This document shows, in pieces, positions 26,195-33,421 of a DNA stretch of 64,000 bases. The stretch's first letter is position 1; every line of letters starts with the position of its first letter. The DNA comes from SHLQ01 sp047638715 (GTDB lineage Bacteria > Actinomycetota > Acidimicrobiia > Acidimicrobiales > SHLQ01). The DNA lies in NCBI GenBank assembly GCA_047638715.1, contig JBLIMK010000002.1, positions 1 to 64,000 on the forward strand, given 5' to 3'. The notes beneath the pieces are model-generated. The model was not told the origin of the DNA. It ran no database searches and was given only the letters and a program-made list of their open reading frames with translations. The translations under genes and the position numbers were made by a program.

Positions 26195-26983
26195 GTGACG
26201 GACACGCCGCTCTTCGCCATGTTGCGCGATGCCATTCGGGCCGAGGCACCGATCGCACTCGCCACGGTGATCGAGGGACCACATCTCGGAGCCAAGATGC
26301 TGGTCGGTCCCGACAACACGGATGGATCGCTCGGCGACGATGATCTCGATCGGGTCGTGTCGCGCGACGTGCTCGGTGAGCTCGCGGCAGGTCGTACCGG
26401 TATTCGTCGTTACGGCGCCCAGGGGCAAGCGCGGGCAGACGATGTTTCGGTGTTCATCGAGAGCTTCGCCCCGCCGCCCCAGATGCTGATCTTCGGTGCG
26501 GTCGACTTCACCGCGGCGTTGGCGCGCGTGGCCAAGTTCCTCGGGTATCGAGTGACCGTGTGTGACGCTCGGCCGATGTTCGCGACGAAAAAGCGGTTTC
26601 CGTTCGCGGACGATGTGGTGGTCGATTGGCCGAATCGTTTGCTCGACGAGGTTGGACCGATGCTTCGTGAACGCGACGCCATCGCCGTGCTTACCCACGA
26701 CGCGAAGTTCGATATTCCAGCGATCACATCCGCGCTTCTGACCGAGGTGGGCTACATCGGTGTCATGGGATCACGTCGGACCCACGACGATCGGACGAAG
26801 CGCCTGATCGATGCCGGAGTCACGAGCGAGGAACTCGAGCGCCTCCGTTCACCGATCGGCATCGATCTCGGAGGTCGTACCCCCGAGGAGACAGCTGTTT
26901 CGATCGTCGCGGAGATTATTGCATTGCGAACCGGCCGGATCGTGCCAGCGCTCAGGGACGCCGACGGTCCAATCCACCGATGA
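26195..26983 (+). CDS. XdhC-family Mo-cofactor maturation protein with Rossmann domain
   Basis: The 262-residue protein starts at GTG 26195, 4 nt after the small XdhC gene. Its N-terminal ~90 residues form a second, diverged XdhC_CoxI unit (PIALATVIEGPHLGAKMLV). The rest is the XdhC Rossmann domain with LIFGAVDFTAALARVAKFLGY, VCDARPMFATKKRFP, VLTHDAKFDIPAI and YIGVMGSRRTHDDR, ending SPIGIDLGGRTPEETAVSIVAEI. This is the XdhC C-terminal signature. It probably delivers sulfurated Mo cofactor to a molybdenum hydroxylase not encoded here. Confidence 0.88.
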   Translation: MTDTPLFAMLRDAIRAEAPIALATVIEGPHLGAKMLVGPDNTDGSLGDDDLDRVVSRDVLGELAAGRTGIRRYGAQGQARADDVSVFIESFAPPPQMLIFGAVDFTAALARVAKFLGYRVTVCDARPMFATKKRFPFADDVVVDWPNRLLDEVGPMLRERDAIAVLTHDAKFDIPAITSALLTEVGYIGVMGSRRTHDDRTKRLIDAGVTSEELERLRSPIGIDLGGRTPEETAVSIVAEIIALRTGRIVPALRDADGPIHR

Positions 26984-27005
26984 TCTCGATCCACCAATGA
27001 CGGCG

Positions 27006-27446
27006 TTAAGGTCGAACGGAGAAGGATGCAGTCCAGTGTTCGAAGCTTGCATCGTTGATGTAGAGCGTCCACATGAAGCGTTTGCCTCTGGGAAGCGGGA
27101 GTGCACCAAAGTTGATCCCGAGCGGAACCCAAAGTTCGCTCCCCGGCGCCACACCCGCTGGTCGGCCGGCCTCGAACTGTCCGTTCAGGCTGATGGCTTT
27201 TTCACGGACGATGACCGCATGGCCATCTTCATCGGTGAGGTCGAGCCGCCATTGATGCTTGACGTTCGCTTGATCCCACGGCACTCCGATTCGCACAGCG
27301 ACCGAAATTTGTTGCGGACGCGGACCGATGACGCCGAGTCCGCCGCCGAGGATGAAGAGCTTTCCGTCGGTGACCTGCACTGCATCGGCCATCAGCACGA
27401 TGGCTCGAAACGCGGGAGGGTTGAACGTCAGGTCTGGCTGGTCCAC
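27006..27446 (-). CDS. conserved hypothetical protein (DUF6941-like)
   Basis: The 146-residue soluble protein begins MDQPDLTFNPPAFRAIVLMADAVQ and contains KLFILGGGLGVIG and PWDQANVKHQWRLDLTDEDG. It looks all-beta. It resembles small actinobacterial proteins of the DUF6941 type, a tentative assignment from memory of the family. It is the only minus-strand gene inside the maturation module. Its GTG is preceded at leaderless spacing by TAGGGT. No function can be given. Confidence 0.65.
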   Translation of the reverse strand: MDQPDLTFNPPAFRAIVLMADAVQVTDGKLFILGGGLGVIGPRPQQISVAVRIGVPWDQANVKHQWRLDLTDEDGHAVIVREKAISLNGQFEAGRPAGVAPGSELWVPLGINFGALPLPRGKRFMWTLYINDASFEHWTASFSVRP

Positions 27447-27453
27447 GGCGATG

Positions 27454-27459
27454 ACCCTA
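27454..27459 (-). promoter_or_regulatory. -10-like TAGGGT, leaderless promoter of the DUF6941-like gene
   Basis: On the minus strand the hexamer ends 7 nt before the GTG start at 27446. Confidence 0.45.
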
Positions 27460-27490
27460 CCGGGTTGGCCATCGGTCCTGGAGTTGTGCG

Positions 27491-28522
27491 GTGAGCATCG
27501 CGGCTGTCGTCCTCGCTGCTGGCGCAGGCTCGCGGTTCTCGAGCACGGCGAACAAGCTTCGAGCCGAGCTCGACAGCCAACCGGTTCTGTTGTGGTCGGT
27601 CGACGCTGCTCGTGGGGCGGGGTTCGACGAGGTGATCGTCGTCGTCGGCGACGACGCGTTCGACGACATCCTCACCAACGATGTGCATGTGCTGCACGCG
27701 CCTCAGTGGATGGACGGCCAGTCGCACTCCCTTCAGGTTGCGGTCTCCTATGCACGCGAAAAGGGCCACGATGCAATCGTCGTAGGACTCGGTGATCAGC
27801 CACTTGTTGGGCAATCGACTTGGAATGCACTGAGGATGGCCGATGCCTCCGGCATCGCCGTCGCTACATATGCGGGCCTGCGTCGCCCACCGACCCGCCT
27901 TGCAGCTTCGCTGTGGGATTCGCTTCCGACCCAAGGTGACGAGGGCGCGAGGGTTCTGATCCGAAGCTCGCCCGAACTTGTGTCCGAGGTTGCGAGCGCA
28001 GGCAGTCCGCTCGACGTCGACACCGACGACGCTCTCGATGCGGTCCGCGGGCGTCATATCGACCGCCTCGCGGTTACGGCTCTGCTCGGTCGCGAACCAA
28101 TGGGCCCGTTCGAGGTAGTCGTCCGGACCAATGCGGGCGACCCGGTCGTGTTGAAGAACTATCCGCTCCTCGCCAACGGACGGCCGATGCCCACGTTGTA
28201 TTGGCTGTGCGGAGAACGTGAGTCGATGCTGGTCGGACGCCTCGAGGCAATGAAGGGAGTCCGACGTGCCGAGGCCGACCTCGGGCTCGACGTTATCAAC
28301 GCCGCCCACGAGCGATATCGAGAAGAGCGCGACGCCATTCTCAACGCGGCGACAAGTCAGCCAGCGCATCGGCCAACAGGCGGGGTTGGCGGGACGCGAA
28401 ATGGCGTCAAGTGTCTGCACGCCCACTACGGCTATTGGCTCGCGGGTGGCGACGATCCGGTCGGGCAGTGGGTTGCTGACCATTTGCATGAAGTCGACTC
28501 TTCGACCTGGCCAGCGGCGTAG
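27491..28522 (+). CDS. MocA-like molybdenum cofactor nucleotidyltransferase fused to DUF501
   Basis: The 343-residue protein has two parts. Residues ~1-195 are a MocA/MobA-type nucleotidyltransferase: VVLAAGAGSRFSSTANKL, then GLGDQPLVGQSTW with the metal Asp, and a late LDVDTDDALDAVR. Residues ~200-335 match DUF501: LGREPMGPFEVVVRTNAGDP, PTLYWLCGERESMLVGRLEAMKGVRRAEADL, AHERYREERDAI and GVKCLHAHYGYWLAGG. DUF501 is normally a separate gene between ftsB and ppx. No internal stop or frame change is visible. The MocA part would make the cytosine dinucleotide form of Mo cofactor, as CO-dehydrogenase-family enzymes use. Confidence 0.85.
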   Translation: MSIAAVVLAAGAGSRFSSTANKLRAELDSQPVLLWSVDAARGAGFDEVIVVVGDDAFDDILTNDVHVLHAPQWMDGQSHSLQVAVSYAREKGHDAIVVGLGDQPLVGQSTWNALRMADASGIAVATYAGLRRPPTRLAASLWDSLPTQGDEGARVLIRSSPELVSEVASAGSPLDVDTDDALDAVRGRHIDRLAVTALLGREPMGPFEVVVRTNAGDPVVLKNYPLLANGRPMPTLYWLCGERESMLVGRLEAMKGVRRAEADLGLDVINAAHERYREERDAILNAATSQPAHRPTGGVGGTRNGVKCLHAHYGYWLAGGDDPVGQWVADHLHEVDSSTWPAA

Positions 28523-28554
28523 CTCAGAGCAGGGCCTCGCCGGCCGCGAGGTCC

Positions 28555-28560
28555 TAACCT
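28555..28560 (+). promoter_or_regulatory. -10-like TAACCT before ppx
   Basis: The hexamer ends 10 nt before the ATG at 28571, and no Shine-Dalgarno is evident. Confidence 0.4.
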
Positions 28561-28570
28561 GGGTCCGACT

Positions 28571-29482
28571 ATGACGAACCCCATGTACGCCGGGATCGAT
28601 TGCGGCACGAATTCGACCCGACTCATTATCGGTGACGGAACCACGACCTTCGAACGAGAGATGACGATTACCGGTCTCGGTCGGGGTGTCGATGCGACGG
28701 GCCGACTGTCCAATGACGGAATCGAGCGGGTGCGTGGAGCGCTCCAGCGCTATCGGGCGATCATGGATCGCTACGAACTCGCGGGTGTTCGGATGACCGC
28801 CACCTCGGCGGCACGCGATGCTTCGAATCGCGACCTGTTCTTCGATGTCTCCGAGCAGACGGTCGGGGTCAGACCCGAGTTGATCTCCGGCGTGGAGGAG
28901 GCCGAGCTCTCCTTTCTTGGCGCGACGGCCGAGCTCGATCCGGCCGACGGCCCATTTCTGGTATTCGACATCGGCGGCGGTTCGACCGAATTCGCTATTG
29001 GCAGTGCTCGCATGGAGGGCGGTTTCTCGACCGATATGGGCAGCGTCCGATTCTCGGAGAAGTACATCGAGAGCGATCCGCCTCTGCCCGAAGAGCTATT
29101 GGCCTGCCTATCGGTCGCCGAAGCGCATATCGATGACGTCGTTCGAGAGGTCCCGATGGTTCTTAGCGCGCGGCAATTAGTGGGGCTCGCGGGCACCGTC
29201 TCGACCGCCGCTGCTGTGGAGATCGGATTGGCCGAATACGACCGCGAGCAGGTCCACCACTTCCGACTGACACGAGAGGCGATCGAGGATGTGTATCGGA
29301 CCTTGGTGACCGAGGCGCGCGCCGATCGAATACACAATCCCGGACTCGAGGAGGGTCGTCTCGATACGATCGTGGGTGGTATGTGTATCCTCGCCCGAAT
29401 CGTCCGCTACTTCGACGCCCAGGACGTGCTCGTCTCCGAGAGTGACATTCTCGATGGGCTCATCTTGTCGCAGATGCCGTGA
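28571..29482 (+). CDS. ppx: exopolyphosphatase (Ppx/GppA family)
   Basis: This 303-residue protein of the ASKHA phosphatase fold shows AGIDCGTNSTRLIIGDG (phosphate 1), FLVFDIGGGSTEFAIG (phosphate 2) and LVGLAGTVSTAAAVEIG. It is the short form without the C-terminal HD domain, as are the mycobacterial Ppx proteins. It hydrolyses polyphosphate or pppGpp; which one cannot be told here. It keeps the backbone order eno-ftsB-DUF501-ppx despite the insertion. The stop overlaps the acetyltransferase GTG. Confidence 0.93.
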   Translation: MTNPMYAGIDCGTNSTRLIIGDGTTTFEREMTITGLGRGVDATGRLSNDGIERVRGALQRYRAIMDRYELAGVRMTATSAARDASNRDLFFDVSEQTVGVRPELISGVEEAELSFLGATAELDPADGPFLVFDIGGGSTEFAIGSARMEGGFSTDMGSVRFSEKYIESDPPLPEELLACLSVAEAHIDDVVREVPMVLSARQLVGLAGTVSTAAAVEIGLAEYDREQVHHFRLTREAIEDVYRTLVTEARADRIHNPGLEEGRLDTIVGGMCILARIVRYFDAQDVLVSESDILDGLILSQMP

Positions 29483-30090
29483 TCCGTTCAGCACCAGAGC
29501 CGGGGTCGGTCCCACTCATTGGGCGACGCCTTGTGCTGCGTCCACTCACGTCGGACGACTACGCCCAGTGGCGAGAGGTTCGCATGGTCAACGACGAATG
29601 GCTCACGAAATGGGAGCCCCAGCGAATCGCTGGCCAGCCCGATCTTGTGCAGAGCCGGCAGGCGTTCTCGTCACGATGCGCGGCGCGTCAACGAGAGCGA
29701 CAGCTCGGCACGGGTTACGGCTTTGGGATTTTCGTTGGCGACTACCTTGCGGGGGAAATGAACGTTTCGGCGATCCAACGGGGGCCGTTCCAGAACGCCT
29801 ATGTCGGCTACTGGATCGATCAACGACACGCCGGCCAGGAGTACACGCCTGAGGCGTTGGTCGTGGCGATGCAATTCGCGTTCGGCGAGCTTCGCCTCCA
29901 CCGACTACAGATAGCGATCATCCCTCGCAACAGGCCGTCCCGTCGCGTTGTGGAGAAACTTGGTATTCGCTTAGAAGGCATGGCCGAGCGTTATCTCGAA
30001 ATCAACGGCAACTGGGAGGACCACCTCCGGTATGCCATCACCACCGAAGAATGGCAAGAACGCAAAACCGAATTGAGCGCCTGGCTCTGA
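29479..30090 (+). CDS. GNAT acetyltransferase, RimJ-like
   Basis: The 203-residue GNAT protein begins with the RimJ/RimL pattern (GSVPLIGRRLVLRPLTSDDYAQW). It carries NVSAIQRGPFQNAYVGYWIDQRHAGQEYTPEAL and RLHRLQIAIIPRNRPSRRVVEKLGIRLEG, the acetyl-CoA binding and alpha-4 segments. Likely targets are N-terminal amines of ribosomal or other proteins. GTGA overlap with ppx suggests cotranscription. Confidence 0.85.
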   Translation: MIRSAPEPGSVPLIGRRLVLRPLTSDDYAQWREVRMVNDEWLTKWEPQRIAGQPDLVQSRQAFSSRCAARQRERQLGTGYGFGIFVGDYLAGEMNVSAIQRGPFQNAYVGYWIDQRHAGQEYTPEALVVAMQFAFGELRLHRLQIAIIPRNRPSRRVVEKLGIRLEGMAERYLEINGNWEDHLRYAITTEEWQERKTELSAWL

Positions 30091-30164
30091 TCCCTAGCTT
30101 CTCGTCCCCTTCGGGGAGCGTTCATTCGCCAGCGCTGGAGCGAGGCAGGAGCGGGAGATTTGTA

Positions 30165-31454
30165 TTATGGCCAGATACCGCGTTGTTCGAAGACGGTGCC
30201 GATGCGGTTGAGGGCGACGGCGTAGGCGGCTTCTCGACGCGTGCATGCGAGGCGCTTCTTCTCCGCTTCGATCGCATCTGCGGCTTCCCAGAGATAACGA
30301 CGCAGCTCGTCGTCGACATCGGAAAGTCTCCAACGCGCGCTCATCTTGTTCTGCAGCCATTCGAAGTAGGAGACGATAACGCCGCCAGCGTTCGCCAGCA
30401 CGTCGGGTAGTACCTCGATGCCACGGTCGAGCAGGATGCGTTCGCCATCGACGCTGGTTGGGCCGTTCGCGCCCTCAAGCACGACGTTGGCCCGAACGTT
30501 GGGTGCGCGATCGGTCGTGATCTGGTTCTCGATCGCTGCCGGCACGAGAATGTCGACGTCGGCGTGGAAGAACTCTTCGACGTCGATCACCTCGGCATCA
30601 TCGAAGCCAGCCACGCCGCCGGCTTCACTCGTGTGTCGCCAAAGCGCTTCAGCGTCGATGCCGTGTCCGTTCATGATCGAACCGGTGTGGTCCGAGACGT
30701 GCGTGAGCGAAACGCCCATCCGAGCGAGTGCACGAGCGCTGTGCTCGCCGACGTTGCCGAAGCCCTGGATGGCGGCGGTGGTGCCTCGCAAGTCTCGGTC
30801 TACCCGTTCGAAATGGTGAGCGAGAATGAAGGCGGCACCCTGGCCGGTTGCCTTGTCGCGTCCGAGCGACCCGCCGGTCTCGATCGTCTTGCCGGTAACG
30901 ACACGGCGAGTGTTTTGGCGGTCATTTCCGCCGCCACCGGAATGGAGGTACGTGTCCATCATCCACACCATCGCCTGCGCGTTCGAGCCGATGTCGGGGG
31001 CTGGTATGTCGTGCTCAGGCCCGATGTTGGAGCCAAGTGCATGGGTGAAACGACGGATGATCCGCTCGAGCTCGGGCTGGCTGTGCTCGCGGGGGTTGAA
31101 GGCGATGCCGCCCTTCGCTCCGCCGAACGGCACGCCCGACAATGAGGTCTTCCAGGTCATCCACATCGCGAGGGCCTTGACCTCGCCGAGATCGACGTCG
31201 GGAGCGAACCGCAGCCCACCCTTGAAAGGGCCAAGAACGTCGTTGTGTTGGACGCGGTACCCGCGGAAAACGCGAAGTTCGCCGTCATCCATCTCGACAG
31301 GGAAGTTGACGATGATCTCGTTCTTTGGAGATCGCAAGATCGTACGAACTCGATCGGAGAGTCCAATCAGCTCGGCAGCCGCGTCGAATTGTTCGACCGC
31401 AGTTTCAAAGAGCTGTTCACCATCGGTGGTGTCGCTCGACCGTCTCGTGGGCAT
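30165..31454 (-). CDS. gdhA: Glu/Leu/Phe/Val dehydrogenase, probably glutamate dehydrogenase
   Basis: The 429-residue enzyme has FKGGLRFAPDVDLGEVKALAMWMTWK followed by the active-site signature LSGVPFGGAKGGIAFNP with the catalytic Lys. The Rossmann motif is AAIQGFGNVGEHSARALARMG, and VLEGANGPTS plus VLPDVLANAGGVIVSYFEW complete the core. It has the hexameric small-form length and probably interconverts glutamate and 2-oxoglutarate. The minus-strand GAGGTG before the ATG is a normal Shine-Dalgarno. Operator-like repeats lie upstream. Confidence 0.92.
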   Translation of the reverse strand: MPTRRSSDTTDGEQLFETAVEQFDAAAELIGLSDRVRTILRSPKNEIIVNFPVEMDDGELRVFRGYRVQHNDVLGPFKGGLRFAPDVDLGEVKALAMWMTWKTSLSGVPFGGAKGGIAFNPREHSQPELERIIRRFTHALGSNIGPEHDIPAPDIGSNAQAMVWMMDTYLHSGGGGNDRQNTRRVVTGKTIETGGSLGRDKATGQGAAFILAHHFERVDRDLRGTTAAIQGFGNVGEHSARALARMGVSLTHVSDHTGSIMNGHGIDAEALWRHTSEAGGVAGFDDAEVIDVEEFFHADVDILVPAAIENQITTDRAPNVRANVVLEGANGPTSVDGERILLDRGIEVLPDVLANAGGVIVSYFEWLQNKMSARWRLSDVDDELRRYLWEAADAIEAEKKRLACTRREAAYAVALNRIGTVFEQRGIWP

Positions 31455-31471
31455 GTTGTGTCACCTCGGAC

Positions 31472-31520
31472 GATCGCGGTTGATCGCTTTGATGTCATGG
31501 TGTGATCGCCGTTGATCACA
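31472..31520 (-). promoter_or_regulatory. paired operator-like repeats upstream of gdhA
   Basis: Two 16-bp near-identical copies (31472-31487 and 31504-31519, 14 of 16 bases equal) lie 32 bp apart, close to three helical turns. The distal copy sits in a perfect inverted repeat TGTGATC-N6-GATCACA (31501-31520). The pair lies about 18-66 nt upstream of the gdhA start, where a dimeric regulator would bind. Confidence 0.5.
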
Positions 31521-31616
31521 GCAGGAAAAAATGTAGCGCTTGTAGGCGTCACACACCGACCATCTCGCATGCGATTTCGCGTTCGGGTTAAGGCGTGCGC
31601 CGCAAAAGCGGCCGAA

Positions 31617-32387
31617 TCAGCTGTTGTGGGTAGCCGCTGCAAGCGAAGCGAGCGCTGCCTCGGCGTGTTCGGGTCGACAGATCAACAGATCGGGGAGGTA
31701 GGGATCTTCATGGTTGTAAGTCAGTTCGCTGCCATCGATTCGACTGCAGTGCAGGCCGGCGGCGAGTGCAACAGCGACCGGAGCGCACGAATCCCATTCG
31801 TACTGACCGCCCGAGTGTGCGTACATTTCGGATTCGCCACGGACCACCGACATTGCTTTGGCGCCTGCAGATCCCATCTCGACAAGTTCTGCTCCGAGGT
31901 CCTCGGCCACTGCGAGCGCTGCGGCCGGCGGGCGACTTCGACTGACGATCATCCGCGGGGGAGTGGCGCCAGTTTCGGGCATCAGCACTGGATCGGCGGT
32001 CGACAGGGTGATTCCGAGAGAGGGCAGTGCAACGGCACCGACCACCGGCTTGCCGTCGACGACCATGGCGACGTGGACGGCCCAATCGGTTCGTGGCGGC
32101 TCGGAAAACTCTCTCGTTCCGTCGACCGGATCGACGATCCATGTCCGTTCGGCAGTTAACCGTTCGGTCCCGTCTTTGCCCTCCTCGCTCAAGATCGCGT
32201 CGTCCGGGCGAACTCGGCGAAGTTCTTCCATAATGAACACGTGCGAACGTTGGTCACCCTCGTCCTTCATTTCCTTCGAGTCAGCCCCGCGAGACGTCAT
32301 TTCGTCACGGATCGAGAGTAGAAGTTCACCCGCAGCGGTGGCGATGCGTGCGGCTTCGAGATGGTCGTCATGGGTCACAGTTGTCAT
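31617..32387 (-). CDS. cysQ: CysQ-like 3'(2'),5'-bisphosphate nucleotidase / inositol monophosphatase family
   Basis: This Mg-dependent phosphatase has 256 residues from ATG 32387. Metal ligands appear in AILSEEGKD and TWIVDPVDGTREFSE, with a C-terminal GGQYEWDSCAPVAVALAAG. It is divergently placed from cysDNC, so it probably removes PAP (or PAPS) made by sulfate activation. An upstream in-frame ATG at 32411 is less likely because a TAGGTT -10-like element lies between. A general inositol monophosphatase cannot be excluded. Confidence 0.85.
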   Translation of the reverse strand: MTTVTHDDHLEAARIATAAGELLLSIRDEMTSRGADSKEMKDEGDQRSHVFIMEELRRVRPDDAILSEEGKDGTERLTAERTWIVDPVDGTREFSEPPRTDWAVHVAMVVDGKPVVGAVALPSLGITLSTADPVLMPETGATPPRMIVSRSRPPAAALAVAEDLGAELVEMGSAGAKAMSVVRGESEMYAHSGGQYEWDSCAPVAVALAAGLHCSRIDGSELTYNHEDPYLPDLLICRPEHAEAALASLAAATHNS

Positions 32388-32397
32388 AGCGGTATCC

Positions 32398-32403
32398 AAC
32401 CTA
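32398..32403 (-). promoter_or_regulatory. -10-like TAGGTT before cysQ
   Basis: On the minus strand the hexamer ends 10 nt before the ATG at 32387. Confidence 0.4.
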
Positions 32404-32515
32404 GGATTCATTTTGGACAGAAATGTCGGAGATCACGGAAACGAAACCTCAGGGTCTTTATCGGCGTGCCGATGAAGGCACTGAACGTTCGGTCCAGAGG
32501 AGTTGGCACTCAATC

Positions 32516-33421
32516 ATGTCGTACGAGCTATCCCATCTGAGGGAACTCGAGGCGGAATCCATTCACATCATGCGTGAGGTGGCCGCGGAGTTCGAAAATC
32601 CTGCATTGATGTTCTCGGGGGGCAAGGATTCGATCGTGATGCTGCGTCTCGCCGAGAAGGCATTCGCACCCGCGAAGATTCCTTATCCTGTCCTGCACAT
32701 CGATACCGGTCACAACTTTCGCGAGGTCATGGACTTCCGCGATCAGCGAACCGCTGAGGTTGGCGCTCGACTGATCGTCGCCTCCGTGCAGGACACGATC
32801 GATAAGGGTCGTGTCGCTGAGGAAACCGGAGCTCGCGCATCGCGAAACCGCCTCCAAACAACAACACTTCTCGACGCAATCGAAGAACACCGCTTCGACG
32901 CCCTCTTCGGAGGCGCTCGCCGAGATGAGGAGAAGGCTCGGGCGAAGGAGCGGGTCTATTCATTCCGGGACGAATTCGGCCAGTGGGATCCAAAAGCCCA
33001 GCGCCCAGAGCTCTGGAATTTGTACAACGGGCGAATCAAGATGGGCGAACACATTCGTGTGTTCCCGATCTCGAACTGGACCGAGCTCGACATTTGGCAG
33101 TACATCGCCGATGACAAGATCGAGATCCCATCGATCTACTTCGCTCACAAACGGCGTGTCTTTGAGCGCGACGGCATGCTCCTCGCAGAGAATGATTTCG
33201 TCGAGCGCATGGAAGGCGAAGAGGTCTACGAAGAGCTCGTTCGTTATCGCACCGTCGGCGACATCACGATCACCGGCGCTGTCGAGTCCAGCGCAGACAC
33301 GGTCGACAAGATCATCGACGAAGTGGCTGCCACTCGCAAGACCGAACGAGGCGCTACCCGTGCCGACGATCGAGTTTCAGAGGCAGCGATGGAAGATCGC
33401 AAGAAAGAGGGCTACTTCTAA
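32516..33421 (+). CDS. cysD: sulfate adenylyltransferase subunit 2
   Basis: This PP-loop subunit of ATP sulfurylase has 301 residues. The N terminus LSHLRELEAESIHIMREVAAEF matches CysD directly, which favours ATG 32516 over ATG 32423 (31 residues longer). A GAGGAG lies 13 nt upstream. The PP-loop is MFSGGKDSIVML, and VLHIDTGHNFREVMDFRD and GGARRDEEKARAKER follow. It forms APS with the GTPase CysN. The stop and the cysN start share one base (TAATG). Confidence 0.94.
   Translation: MSYELSHLRELEAESIHIMREVAAEFENPALMFSGGKDSIVMLRLAEKAFAPAKIPYPVLHIDTGHNFREVMDFRDQRTAEVGARLIVASVQDTIDKGRVAEETGARASRNRLQTTTLLDAIEEHRFDALFGGARRDEEKARAKERVYSFRDEFGQWDPKAQRPELWNLYNGRIKMGEHIRVFPISNWTELDIWQYIADDKIEIPSIYFAHKRRVFERDGMLLAENDFVERMEGEEVYEELVRYRTVGDITITGAVESSADTVDKIIDEVAATRKTERGATRADDRVSEAAMEDRKKEGYF

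Noticed and set aside
23786..28522. Complete CO dehydrogenase operon
   Set aside because: Only maturation genes are seen. No large, medium or small structural subunits occur in the window, so CO oxidation cannot be claimed.
30091..30164. Small hairpin TCCCC-TTC-GGGGA between converging acetyltransferase and gdhA genes as a terminator
   Set aside because: The stem is only 5 bp with no T tract on either side, too weak to call.
31501..31520. CRP/cAMP binding site
   Set aside because: TGTGA and TCACA are present but separated by 10 rather than 6 bases, so the classic CRP site does not fit.
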